From positions 32,653,288-32,717,287 of the forward strand of contig OX637288.1 in assembly GCA_951799445.1 (NCBI GenBank): a stretch of DNA of 64,000 bases, in the 5' to 3' direction. A program made the position numbers and the translations under genes. Positions 22,681 through 32,329 of this stretch are shown here, piece after piece (position 1 is the first letter of the stretch; each line of letters opens with the position of its first letter). The notes under the pieces are model-generated. The model did no database searches. It saw only the letters and a program-made list of their open reading frames with translations, and had not been told where the DNA came from. Origin of the DNA: Pseudisothecium myosuroides. Its lineage: Eukaryota > Streptophyta > Bryopsida > Hypnales > Lembophyllaceae.

Positions 22681-22795
22681 AATACCTAGTACATTATCGT
22701 GTAGCTCTGACTTGATTTAGGATTTCGATGATGTTTGTAACTGAGGGGCTTGTGGCCTCAATCTGAATCACACAAATCTTGGGATCACATGCCTA

Positions 22796-23065
22796 AGGTA
22801 GGTATCCCAAAACCGCCATTAATTGCTACTGTGCCTAATTACTACTATTAGACTGTTCAAATTCTTATATATTCTTATTGGCAAGGGAAAGGAGGTTCCA
22901 ACGCACCAAAGAACGCGAAATTTGGATATTGTATGCAAAAGTTATAAAGGGACAAAGTTTGGTTCTAAAAGCGTTTCTTCCACAGAGGTACATAACTGAT
23001 TTTGGAGATGTACACACACTGAAGATGGCACTTTAAGGTCAGTGGCGCATTTGGGATGCCTACCT
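22796..23065. mobile_element. AGGTAG-type MITE, ATCCC subtype (TA target)
   Basis: TA then AGGTAGGTATCCCAAA at the left; in reverse complement TA then AGGTAGGCATCCCAAATG at the right (TA at 22794-22795 and 23066-23067). 270 bp, noncoding. The homologous site near 8117 lacks the element. Confidence 0.65.
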
Positions 23066-23240
23066 TATTTGCCGGTATAGTTGGCACGTCAATTATCAGT
23101 CGTTCAAAAATTTAGGAGACCCTCACTGATCAATACATTTCATCAAAACGTTTCAAAACTATTTTCATGGCAAGTGGGGATCAATCAATAGATTGAAGCT
23201 CATGTAGACTTTGAAGTTGACAAGTAAAGGTCTGTTTTAA

Positions 23241-23412
23241 TCCCTAAAGTCCCATTGTCCCCTCCAAGGACAAAATGGATTTCAGGCATGTTTCTACAAT
23301 CTCAATATTTGTTGTGATTTTCTGAAATTTTTTGTGAAGATAGAAAAACACATTAGCTTTCCGAAAATAGAAATGACAATTTTGAGTGGTTTTTGAAAAA
23401 GGCCTTGGGATT
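23241..23412. mobile_element. Short TTAA-flanked element (172 bp)
   Basis: TTAA at 23237-23240 and TTAG (decayed) at 23413-23416. The ends TCCCTAAAGTCCCATTGTCC and GGCCTTGGGA match the two ends of the 19138-20071 element, with the middle deleted. The unoccupied site is at about 8274-8278 (CCGTTTTAAACACGTG). Confidence 0.75.
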
Positions 23413-23592
23413 TTAGACACGTGACAAATGATCAAAGTAAATTCTATGAAATTCTGCCTTTAGTCATTCCCTTTTCAAAAGTAAATGACACGCAGATAGG
23501 CTCCATAAGTATCTTCTTGTAGATTGTAGAAATATTGAGAGAAACCAAAATTTTGTTATTTAAATGGTTGGTGCGGAGGGGAAGGGTGAAAA

Positions 23593-24562
23593 TGGACAAT
23601 TTTGTTAACACCTAAAGGACCTAAGCCTTTTTCTACCAAAAAACACTCAAAACTATCATTTCTATAGCAAAGAGTAAAAAAAACTGAAATTTGTTTTTCT
23701 TTGCACATCTAAAAATAAGATCTTACACCTTACTAGTATGAAAATGTGTGGAATAAATTTCAAAAATTTTGACCGCACAAATTGCAAGATATCTACGTTT
23801 AAAGTGAGAAAACAAGTTTTTCAATACATTGTGGGACTAGATTATTTGACTTTGGACCTTTTGAACTTAATTTTTTTGCACTATAGAGTTTTGAACTTTA
23901 AATCATTATAGTGGAGAATTGAGTTGAGAGTCTAGGGAAAAAAATTCAAAAAGACTTAATTTTTATTCTTTAAAATATTGTTAAGTAGAAGTAGGTACAA
24001 GATAGTAGGAAAATCTAAATTATTAAAATCTCCAAGGTGGAATTAAAATGCTCTAATCCCAATGGTGAGATTGTTTTAGCAAGTAAATTAAACCATTTGG
24101 AACTTCTTTTTTTGAAAAATTGTAAAAATTGCATTAAAAAATGAATCCTACTAGTTATTTTTTCAAGAAGATGCTTTAACTGCCCAAAAAACAAGATTTT
24201 CTATAACTTTCTCATAGCAAATCCAAATGGAATGAATCAAAGTTTCCATGTAGACAATAATATAATCTATGAAAAATTTTGTTTTGTGTTGAAATTCAAA
24301 TTTTTGAATATTTTTTGATACCCCCTCTCCCTTGTTTTGAGTTTATTTGGACATAACTTTTGTTCCCAGGCATCTCTTGAAAAAAAAAATTCCCATAGAG
24401 CTAATCAATTTTTCTATCTTCAAAGAAGTTTCAAAAAATTAGGACAAAAATTGAAACGGTAGGTACTTGCCCAAAATTCCATTTATCCTCCAAAATCTAT
24501 ACCAGTCCTAGATAATAAATGGAAAAGTAGAATAAATAATCTACCATTTTAACAAAATATTT
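23593..24562. mobile_element. GTTAAAATGGC-family MITE split by a TTAA element
   Basis: The left end GGACAATTTTGTTAA and the right end CTACCATTTTAACAAAATAT, with AAATCTATACCAGTCCTAG inside, belong to the 16762-16952 family. They are separated by about 880 bp of TTAA element that entered at the TTAA inside the MITE terminus. Confidence 0.6.
23609..24490 (-). mobile_element. TTAA-flanked element, inverted, right end lost
   Basis: Starts after TTAA (23605-23608) with CACCTAAAGGACCTAAGCC and aligns in reverse with the 19138-20071 element along its length. The other end stops at about 24490 (CCCAAAATTCCATTTATCCTCC) without the CCCC terminus or TTAA. Confidence 0.7.
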
Positions 24563-24990
24563 GTTATGATGATAATAACCTCCAAAACCAATCGAAATAG
24601 CCATATAATTTTAGTACATGTCAGACTTATTGTAAACATTCAAGGTCTATTTAATTTGGCACTACAAAGGAGGAAACACAACATTCTACAGTAGAACCCC
24701 CCTAAGTCAATCCTCCTTAAGCAAATAAACCTCCATAAAAGATCTTGTTAGACCAGTCCCGGACTTATTTTTAAAACAAAGGTTATGACTAAAAATGACC
24801 CTCCATAAGCAAACAAACCTCCATAATAGATCTTGTCAAGCCAGTCCAGGACCTATCGGTTTAGAGAGGTTCTAATGTATATACTATATAGACATTAATT
24901 TCTTCCTTCGGACCTCTACGTTCTCTAGTGCGTTGTGCAACACTGGCTCTTCACTACCTCTAATCCATTGGATTATTTTGAACGAAACCA
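24563..24990. other. Intergenic with one MITE
   Basis: No gene seen. Holds the pogo-type MITE at 24689-24877; the remainder is unclassified. Confidence 0.4.
24689..24877. mobile_element. Pogo/Emigrant-type MITE, short
   Basis: TA CAGTAGAACCCCCCTAAG at the left and, in reverse complement, TA CATTAGAACCTCTCTAAACC at the right; TA at 24687-24688 and 24878-24879. 189 bp. Internal repeats TAAGCAAATAAACCTCCATAA and TAAGCAAACAAACCTCCAT. It is the same terminal type as 3974-4571, and closer to the published Emigrant end (CAGTA). Confidence 0.7.
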
Positions 24991-25890
24991 TCTTGTTAAA
25001 GTGGGATCTATGTAGAATAAGTTTTATACCAACATTACTACAGTGTGTAGATGTACGAGTTGGTTAAATAATTATAGGAATTTTCAAACACTACTATCTG
25101 TACAATATATTAAAATTTAGTTAAAATGGCGGTATTCTGCATGCCATTTTGACCATCTATGATGGGTATAGATTTGAGACTGGGCGGTTTGAATTGTAAA
25201 AGTGCCAACATTGCAAAAAGTTTCAGCCCTCAAAGAGACCTCTAACTGTTCATTTTCAACACCCCTGCGATGCAATTACAGAAAAAATAAATATATATAT
25301 GTTTATATATATATATCTGACGTGGCGTTGGTGTGGCACCAGTAGTGCCACATCAGCACCCAAATAAGAAATAAGAAATAATAAAAAATAAAAAATATTT
25401 TTAATTTTTAATTTTTTTTACAATTGCACCGGGGGGTTCAAATCTCGTGGCCCCTCCAAGGGCTGAAATTTCTTGTAATGAGTTCCAAATGGTGCCATTT
25501 TAATGAAATTTGCCATCTTTTTGCAAATGTAGTTTTTTATAGTATGACTCTAGTTACAATTAAGTTGATCGTTCAGCTGATAGCTTTGTCACTGAACATT
25601 CGGTTCTTGGGAATCGTAGAAGCTAAGCAGATGTAGAAGGGTCGGGGAGAACCAATGCAAAGAGAAGTTGATCGGGTGAGTGCCTTGAAAGTTGAGGCTT
25701 TATATTCCGACTCTCTTCATACGATGTTCAATGCATTACAAATCATACAATGTGATTCAGGGTCAGGCTCATTTTGTAATGAGTCCTCGACTCAATCTTG
25801 TGCATGCAGTTTTTGTGTTAAATGGTAGGTTCTGAATTTACAATTATCTTGCCTGGTTAGGATTTAATTTGTGTCTCACTATCTATACTC
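24991..25890 (+). repeat. Inverted third copy of the CBS-PB1 gene 3' flank
   Basis: In reverse complement, 24990-25090 and 25545-25890 align with 55262-55690 (AACTTATTCTACATAG-like, CGACTCTCTTCATACGATG, GGGTCAGGCTCATTTTGTA). No CBS-PB1 coding exon is present. A MITE complex (25109-25540) splits it. The segment ends exactly at the TAA that flanks the 6-kb Harbinger element, whose other side continues with OMT-C downstream sequence, so it once lay next to OMT-C. Confidence 0.65.
25109..25540. mobile_element. GTTAAAATGGC-family MITE carrying a second small MITE
   Basis: Left part AGTTAAAATGGCGGTATTCTG, right part GGTGCCATTTTAATGAAATTT. Between them, 25248-25442 is another insertion with ends AACACCCCTGCGATGCAATT and, in reverse complement, GAACCCCCCGGTGCAATTGT. 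This inner piece contains a (TA)n tract and a GGTGTGGCACCAGTAGTGCC hairpin. Confidence 0.5.
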
Positions 25891-25893
25891 TAA

Positions 25894-27168
25894 AGGTACA
25901 TCCTCACTTGACTTTATCAAACAGCGGTGTTAAAATTTACCAGTCATGCGGAAAATTAGGGAAAGGGTCTTGGACACTGTTGACTAAGCTTTTTGAATTT
26001 CCGTATAGTAAGGGCGCAGTTAGTGGCGCAGTGTTCTCACATACGGTGCTCCGTATTTTCTGGGTGCCATGACATTTGCCAAGGTGGACGATAAAACTGT
26101 TGTAGAAACCGGCTGGCCACACCAGGGAATCTCTTTTCAGAAGTTCAGTTTAACTATTTCGGCGGTGGTCACTTCAATCTGCTTTTCCTGGACTTCAGAA
26201 ATGTCTATGAAGATTTGAGTTTCTAGACGCTGTCTTCTTCTTCTTCTGTACCCTGAATGCTTTGGGAGGGACTGGGAGAAGGGTTAATGCTTGGGTTTTT
26301 CTGAAATGTGAGCGCCATTCTTTGCGCTTTCTTTTGCTTTCTTCAGTCGCTCTGGGCTTCTGCTTTTGCGCGACATTCTTCACTTATGTGGGCAATCGTA
26401 AGGCGTTGTTCCGGGCGATCAGTTGAAGGTGCTGTATGCAATCGTAAGGCGGTGTTGCAGACGATCACTTGAAGGTGCTGCACATGCTCGACCGCTTCCC
26501 GAACGCATTGCGTGTTTGGAGGTTTCCAACTTCAATTCCGGCACTTCGAGGCGGTTGGAGGTCACTTCAAATTGTACGCCTTCAGGCTTCAAGAGGGACT
26601 CCCTATTGTTGTTCGCTGTTAAGAGGTACGGTTTCATGAGTCTTTGAATTTCGGAGAAATTGAAATTTTCCCCTGTCAGCGCTTCAATGAATGACTGTTA
26701 CGAGTTCCAAAATTGTGCGACTCTCTCTTTTTTTTTATGTTGCTTTGAGAAATCTGGAATGCACTTCCTTGCTCGATCCCTAATAACTTCCTGACTTCCA
26801 CAATGTCGTCTATGCTTCAGCTGTCGTTGTTCTGTCGTCTTCTCGTGCACATATTGGAGCGTAGTTAGAAAATTTGGTCATTGTACCCCTCATGTAAAAT
26901 TAGCAGTCTCCAAGGAGCAGGTACATTTCTTAACTCCGCCAATCCTGAAGTGAATGAAAAAAAACCCCTTCAAATTCCTTGTTTTCTTATGTCTTCAGCA
27001 AGATTGCCGACCTCATGTGAAATAATTTTATCCACTGCCGAACTAGTCCATGGTCAAAAAATTCGACAGAAATTCTCTGTTCTATCAATGCTTCAAATGA
27101 CGACGGTATTGTCCTACCTTATTGCGCAGGCTCGTTGAAAGTCAGCCATCCTTCACAGGCTTCCGAAC
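25894..27168. other. Left noncoding part of the Harbinger element
   Basis: Contains a direct duplication of about 45 bp at 26394-26485 (ATCGTAAGGCG...GATCA(G/C)TTGAAGGTGCTG twice). It probably holds the transposase promoter and leader. The 85-codon frame at 26881-27138 lies just upstream of the transposase in a different frame and shows no recognisable domain. Confidence 0.4.
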
Positions 27169-28521
27169 ATGGAGCCCAACACGACCAGTCACTCGGCGCT
27201 CACGTTTTGTGCTTGGATCCTGTTGCAGCTGCTTTCATCACCTCATGCGTTGTACTTGACTCCTCCCCTCGAAGAGGAGACCGACCGCAATGACCACCTC
27301 CTGACCATTGTCCAAGATATGGGTGACCCTGTGCAGGATCCACATGACATTATGAAGACGGCATTGCACAACTTCCGTCTCTGTACTTCATTCAATGTCT
27401 TCGGTGACGACCTAGGATATTGGGTGAAGCCCAGGTCAACTACCTGGTTCTCCCGGTTCTTGTTGTCTGAATATGACAACAACAGATGGGTGGAAATGTT
27501 TCGAATGTCTAAAGCCGCTGTTTTCTCTTTATCTGACCTACTGAGACCGCATGTGCAGAAAAAGGACACGAGGTACAGGTTCGCCATTCCTGTTGTCATC
27601 CGCGTCGCTTGTACACTCTTCAAACTTACTCACGGTGCTTCGCTCTTCATATGTAGCGAGATGTTTGCTATTGGTAAAAGCACTGTCTCTTCCATTTTGA
27701 GGGATGTTGTCCACGCCATCAACAACACCCTGAAGCATGAATTGTCCTGGCCCATGGGAGATCGCTTGTTGGAAACACAACTGGATTTCTACAATCTATG
27801 TGGCCTGCCAGGTGTGATCAGAGCAATAGACGGGACACACATCTCAATTTCGAAACCTCAACATGTCCCAACAGACTATTTCTACTTCAAGTCAGGGGGT
27901 TACACATTCAACTGCCAAGCAGTTGTCGATAGCCGAAAGAGATTTCTTGATTTATATTTGGGTATGCCAGGTTCTACCAACGATTCGCGAGTGTTGCGAC
28001 GTTCATCTTTGTTTCACCGAGCTACACATAACATACTACTGGATGATGAGGTTCCACATTTGGGTTTCAGTCCGTACCTCATTGGAGATTTGGGGTATCC
28101 GCTTTTGCCTTGGCTTATGGTGCCACACCATGGTGGACGTCATCTTTCTGTAGCTGAGATGCTGTTTAACAAGAAACTGAGAAGGGATCGATGTGTGGTG
28201 GAAAATGCCTTTGGCATTCTAAAGCAAACCTTCAGGGAGTTACTCGTGAAATCTGACCTCCATGTTGCTTTCTTGCCCGATGTTATTGTTGCTTGTGCTA
28301 TTCTGCATAATATGCTACTTGGGCAGTCTGAGGAAGAGATTGAGCAGCTTTTTACCGTTCTGAGGACTGAGGGTTTGGACGGGGAAGGTCACGATGACAT
28401 GGGGCGTGGACCGGCAGGTGGTAACGCCGTGGAAGACATGCCCCCGTCTACGGAGGCCACCAAAAAACGAAGTGACATTGGGATATTTCTTACCACGCAA
28501 CGTTTACAGCATCATGTGTAG
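27169..28521 (+). CDS. PIF/Harbinger DDE transposase, intact
   Basis: 450 residues without interruption, within the normal size range of plant PIF/Harbinger transposases. Seen in order: N-terminal leader; a helix-turn-helix-like part around 135-185 (VIRVACTLFKLTHG, then SEMFAIGKSTVSSILRDVV); the DDE nuclease with AIDGTHISI (first Asp), GMPGSTNDSRVL (second Asp) and VVENAFGILKQTF (Glu). The DGTHI, GSxxDSxVL and ENxFGxLKxxF signatures are characteristic of the DDE_4 family. It cuts and pastes the element at TAA/TTA sites, normally together with the Myb-like partner. All three catalytic residues are present and there is no stop, so it may be active. No intron is needed. Confidence 0.92.
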   Translation: MEPNTTSHSALTFCAWILLQLLSSPHALYLTPPLEEETDRNDHLLTIVQDMGDPVQDPHDIMKTALHNFRLCTSFNVFGDDLGYWVKPRSTTWFSRFLLSEYDNNRWVEMFRMSKAAVFSLSDLLRPHVQKKDTRYRFAIPVVIRVACTLFKLTHGASLFICSEMFAIGKSTVSSILRDVVHAINNTLKHELSWPMGDRLLETQLDFYNLCGLPGVIRAIDGTHISISKPQHVPTDYFYFKSGGYTFNCQAVVDSRKRFLDLYLGMPGSTNDSRVLRRSSLFHRATHNILLDDEVPHLGFSPYLIGDLGYPLLPWLMVPHHGGRHLSVAEMLFNKKLRRDRCVVENAFGILKQTFRELLVKSDLHVAFLPDVIVACAILHNMLLGQSEEEIEQLFTVLRTEGLDGEGHDDMGRGPAGGNAVEDMPPSTEATKKRSDIGIFLTTQRLQHHV

Positions 28522-28860
28522 TGAAGGTCAATCTCCAATTTTAATTTCTATCCATTGAATCTGTCATGCATTCTTCAAGTTCTTCTGTTAGACACTGTTC
28601 AATGAGTGAGAACGGCATTGACAGAGGTTGTACAAGGCTGGTATGATCCTAATCTAATTTTTTTTTTTTTTCTTATATTTTTTTTTGGTTTTTTCCCCTC
28701 AACAATTCGAGGGAGGTACATCAGAAAATGGTAACTTCATTTCTATTCTATGGCATTCTGCACTCTATTGCTTCGCAAACCTAATCTAATGGTTCGCACC
28801 ATTGCATGTGCAGGGTTGACGCTTGGCCAACTCGCTCTTCAGCTTGCTCCAAGAGGTTGG
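28522..28860. other. Spacer between the two convergent Harbinger genes
   Basis: Short convergent intergenic stretch with T-rich runs at 28658-28696, probably holding both 3' ends. No gene. Confidence 0.45.
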
Positions 28861-30339
28861 TCAAAGTGTGGGAGTCTCTGATGCTGGGGCAATGTCGTTT
28901 ACCGCAAGGCTGGGGGAAGCCGGTCCTTCATGCAACATCTGACTTGGTGGCCGAATAGTTGCAGTCAGGCCGCTGTCCACATTCTGCTTGATGGTAGATG
29001 TTGTCGTAGTGCTACCAGGCGTTTGACACATGCTTGGAGTGGGGGGGCAGGAGGTGGTCATAGAAGCGGTGACTTGGCCAGAAGTGTAGGTCATGGGGGG
29101 ATTAGTGCGGGCATCCCTAAGTGCCTCCTGTGGCACGATGGGGACACCCAATCCGCTGTTCACTGTCAAGCTGTTGCTCAACACGTTTGACAAATGAGCT
29201 AGACATGTCACCATCTCTCCTTGTTTGATAATGGACAATCTTGCGTTTTCATTGGCTGCCAGAGCATTGTCATACAGTCGCCGGTCCTTCTCCCTTTGAT
29301 ACTCCATTTGCTCACTAAATAACTTGAGCTGAACTTCAATCTTTGAACGCTCCAACTGGCGGCTACTTTCAGCTATATCCTGCATGTGTTGCGTCATGAT
29401 AACTCCGGTGGCCTTGGTCGCTTCTGCGATGACGGCATGCCCAGATAAATTCTTCCTGCGCACAGCAGTGTTCCCTACCTTCCTTCTCACAGTGAAATCA
29501 GATGTGTCTGATGAACTCAACACGTGGGGTCTCACTCCTGGGGGAAGGCTAGCAAAAGGCCTTGACGTCGGAGTTGCACCGGATTGTGACAGTGGCGATG
29601 GAGTTGGCGTGCCGAAAGACTGAGACGCTGCAACTCCACGGGATGGCAGGGACGTGTTCGTCGTTGGTGACCGTGGTGGCGTTTGGCCTCCTGTTTCATC
29701 CGCATTGTCCAACTCCTGCATGTCCATGGGATCGTCACATTCGGGTTCACTCAATGCATCGTCAACCGTTTCGTTCTGATGTTCCTGTAAGCGGTAGTTG
29801 CCATCGCCAAGTGCTAGCAAGTCCCTCACATGGGGTGGAGTTATTTGTGGCCACATCCCGTACCATTCATGGATGGCCCAAAAGAACTCTTGGTTGAATT
29901 GTCGCGGCAGTCCCTCGAACTTGCGTTTGTCAGCACTGAGGTCCCAAAAGTCGGGTGAGTTATTGCCTGTCCTGTTCAAGTAATCTGCAATTTTCTTATA
30001 ATCAGGTATGACTTGGTTCCATTTAGTTTTGCAGGCGGGGCCATCACGTAAACATGGTGAATAACCCGCCCGCATGACATCCTGCGAAATTCGAGTCCAC
30101 TTAGTATTGTCAGTTGTCATCAGGTCTCTACCATCGACTGTATCCAGATCTTCCATGAACAACTCACGCTTAGCAGCAATGAGCGCCAAGATCTCTGTTG
30201 GCAACCAATTGGGTCCACGATCTTTCCTAGCGCGCTTTGATTGCGCGTTGTTGGCAGGAGAAGCATCCGCTGCTGCTCGAGATGTGCCCGCACAAGGTCG
30301 TGGTAGAGGGACAGCTGATGTTGCTCGAGGTGTGCCCAC
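28861..30339 (-). CDS. Harbinger-associated Myb/SANT-like DNA-binding protein
   Basis: Uninterrupted frame of 492 codons on the minus strand. The conserved-looking domain is at about 40-165: GPNWLPTEILALIAAKRE, then DNTKWTRISQDV, CKTKWNQVIPDYKKIADY, and FNQEFFWAIHEWYG. The spaced Trp residues with C(K)xKW are the trihelix/Myb-SANT pattern of the second protein of PIF/Harbinger elements, which binds the transposase and the transposon ends and helps nuclear import. The rest is rich in Ser, Pro and Thr, and a charged helical part (about 315-380, RSKIEVQLKLFSEQMEYQRE) may be a coiled coil. The frame begins with GTG here and stays open upstream to about 30448, where CATCAGCAG could be a splice acceptor; a short upstream exon with the true ATG is therefore likely. 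The region just upstream is a degenerate repeat (RPFAATARAASDA, RPSVGTPRATSAV, RPCAGTSRAAADA). Confidence 0.8.
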   Translation of the reverse strand: MGTPRATSAVPLPRPCAGTSRAAADASPANNAQSKRARKDRGPNWLPTEILALIAAKRELFMEDLDTVDGRDLMTTDNTKWTRISQDVMRAGYSPCLRDGPACKTKWNQVIPDYKKIADYLNRTGNNSPDFWDLSADKRKFEGLPRQFNQEFFWAIHEWYGMWPQITPPHVRDLLALGDGNYRLQEHQNETVDDALSEPECDDPMDMQELDNADETGGQTPPRSPTTNTSLPSRGVAASQSFGTPTPSPLSQSGATPTSRPFASLPPGVRPHVLSSSDTSDFTVRRKVGNTAVRRKNLSGHAVIAEATKATGVIMTQHMQDIAESSRQLERSKIEVQLKLFSEQMEYQREKDRRLYDNALAANENARLSIIKQGEMVTCLAHLSNVLSNSLTVNSGLGVPIVPQEALRDARTNPPMTYTSGQVTASMTTSCPPTPSMCQTPGSTTTTSTIKQNVDSGLTATIRPPSQMLHEGPASPSLAVNDIAPASETPTL

Positions 30340-30448
30340 AGAAGGTCGTGCTCCAAGGGCATCTGATGCTGCTCGAGCAGTGGCGGCAAAAGGTCGTGGT
30401 GGAGGTGCGGATCGGTTTGGAGTCGTACTGTGAATTGCAACCCCTCCT

Positions 30449-31923
30449 GCTGATGCGTTGCAATGTTAGTTAGTATGTGTTCCCTGAAACATAGTGTAAT
30501 AAAAGCATGGGATCACAGTTGTTTCATACGCAGGTGTCTTCTGCATGGGAACGTCAAATCTACGTGCAAAGCGGCAGCTGAAGCAACAGAAAGGTATGAA
30601 TCGAAACCCGAACTTTAACATGCAATGGAAGCTACGCATTTTCTGACTTGTGCGTCGGAGTGCGTGTGTGTGTTTTGCAGGTTGGGTTTCCAAAAGAAGA
30701 TAAGAAGCATTTACAGAGACTTCGAAAACAGAGCACGTCAAAATGAAGGCGGCAGGAACACTGAAAGCGCTCAGGATGGGAAAAAAAATTTCACAGTAGG
30801 CACCGTCGAGGACCTCTAGCAACTACGGCAATGATGAAGAGGACATGATCGTCACGAAGTGGACTTCAGCTAAAGTTGAAGGTAACATTTGCATGCATGA
30901 TGTGACTGTACAGTTCCAGTGTTGCTTTGGTACTCACCATCTGCTGTCGTTGATGCAGGGCGGACGGAGGAGTTGTAGAGCGCAGCATTGAGTTGGTTCT
31001 CCATCTCTTCGTTTGTGTACAACAGTGCAGTGAATCAAGGCTGCATGCAACAAGCGGAAATGACTTAAACGATGAACCGAGGTTTGTGGATACGATTCCA
31101 TGCATTTGTAATCATGCATGGCGTCTTCTAATATAGTGTGAGTAATATACTTGTGAAGAAGGGAGCGTCCAACAAATCCAACGTCGGAGCTGTATGACAT
31201 AATCGCCATGCAGCAATCCAAGATTCAATAGTGGATGGTAACGTACTGTGTGAATCAAACTTACCAAAAAGCATAAAGAGTAGTCCATACAGTGTACAGC
31301 AAAGCTAACGAGAAAAGATTAACAAGTTGGATTCCATGAAAAGCATCTGCGTAAAAGGAACTTTTCAAGACAGCATGTGTAGGCAATTCGGAAATACGTG
31401 CAAGTAGATCATCGAAAGAACTTTGGCAGGGGCAGCATACCTGAAGGCGTGGAAATCAACGAGCATCGACGATGGCGTTCGGAACAGGTACATCGACCAA
31501 TTCTCACCTCCAATTTATTCTGTTCTGTCGTTGTCTTCTTGCCTTCCCAAGTGGCAGTGTTGCCATCCATGTTTAGTGAACGTAGGTGAAACGCTCAGCA
31601 AAATTTTCGGAAAAGAAGTGCACAACGCTCTTTGGTAATGCGGCTTCACGACGGCCATTAACAAGCACCGCAATTACAGTTGCGAAAAATCCTCCAATGT
31701 ACATTTCCGGAAGATTTACTACTTACGTAATAGCGCCATTACAATCTGAAATTTTAGGACACTATAAAGCTAATCTACCCATAACAGCGCGCTTATGCCT
31801 GGGCCATCTGGGCGTCCATGTAGGTTCGGGGACTAACACCCCTGCCTAATGTGAACAGCCTTGCATTTAAGGCCACCTACCTACGCTGTAAACACCGCCC
31901 TAAGCACAACTGAGAACAGGCCT
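30449..31923. other. Right noncoding part of the Harbinger element
   Basis: Presumed promoter and first exon or exons of the minus-strand Myb-like gene. Several frames of 60-120 codons are open on both strands, but I cannot choose among them. The right terminal repeat is at about 31860-31923. Confidence 0.4.
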
Positions 31924-31926
31924 TAA

Positions 31927-32329
31927 GCTGAGAATTTGTGTGAACTCATGAAACTTGACAATAGACAACAGCATATTTGTTTGGTCAGTCGAGCTTTCTT
32001 CGCTCTTCAGTTTGTCACATACTGCCCAGGACCGATTCCTATTTGTTTAAGACTTTCTGTTTTACAGATACCAAACTTGAGAAGTTTTCCAAGCAAGGGC
32101 ATTGCTAACTTATAACCCGCCTTTACTCAAATTTGTATTAAAATGCCGTATATCACGTCTTCTTTACATTACGAAAGTAAATATTCCCTACCAATGAATT
32201 CCAACTACATTGGCCAGATACTTAATCCCAAAGTTCTTAAACAGCACTTTGACAAGTACAGAATGACAGGAAATAGTTCGGGTGTCTCTTGCAACTACCC
32301 TCCTCTACATGTATCTAGATTTATTTTGT
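31927..32329 (-). other. OMT-C 3' untranslated and downstream region
   Basis: Reverse complement aligns with 18710-19030 downstream of OMT-B (TAAATCTAGATACA, GAGGAGGGTAGTTGCAAGAG-like text, TGTCATTCTG). No gene. Confidence 0.55.

Larger units (their letters stand above)
22681..23545. repeat. Copy of the OMT-A upstream region with two insertions
   Basis: Aligns with 8030-8490 (GAGGGGCTTGTGGCCTCAATC, CATTTCATCAAAACGTTTCA-like text, ACACGTGACAAAT). It is interrupted by an AGGTAG-type MITE (22796-23065) and a small TTAA element (23241-23412). It stops at the point where the OMT leader would begin, so it is an orphan promoter fragment. Confidence 0.6.
25894..31923. mobile_element. Complete 6.03-kb PIF/Harbinger transposon
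   Basis: Flanked by TAA at 25891-25893 and 31924-31926. The ends are imperfect inverted repeats: AGGTACATCCTCACTTGAC at the left and, in reverse complement, AGGCCTGTTCTCAGTTGTGC at the right; both continue to a shared GCGGTGTT block. The flanks outside are the OMT-C downstream region and the inverted CBS-PB1 3' flank, which are contiguous in the OMT-B and OMT-D copies, so the borders are supported by an unoccupied site. It carries a transposase (plus strand) and a Myb/SANT-like protein (minus strand), the two proteins usual for this superfamily. Confidence 0.8.

Noticed and set aside
29384..29897. Plus-strand frames of 79-111 codons opposite the Harbinger Myb-like gene
   Set aside because: Antisense shadows of a 492-codon frame with a recognisable domain.
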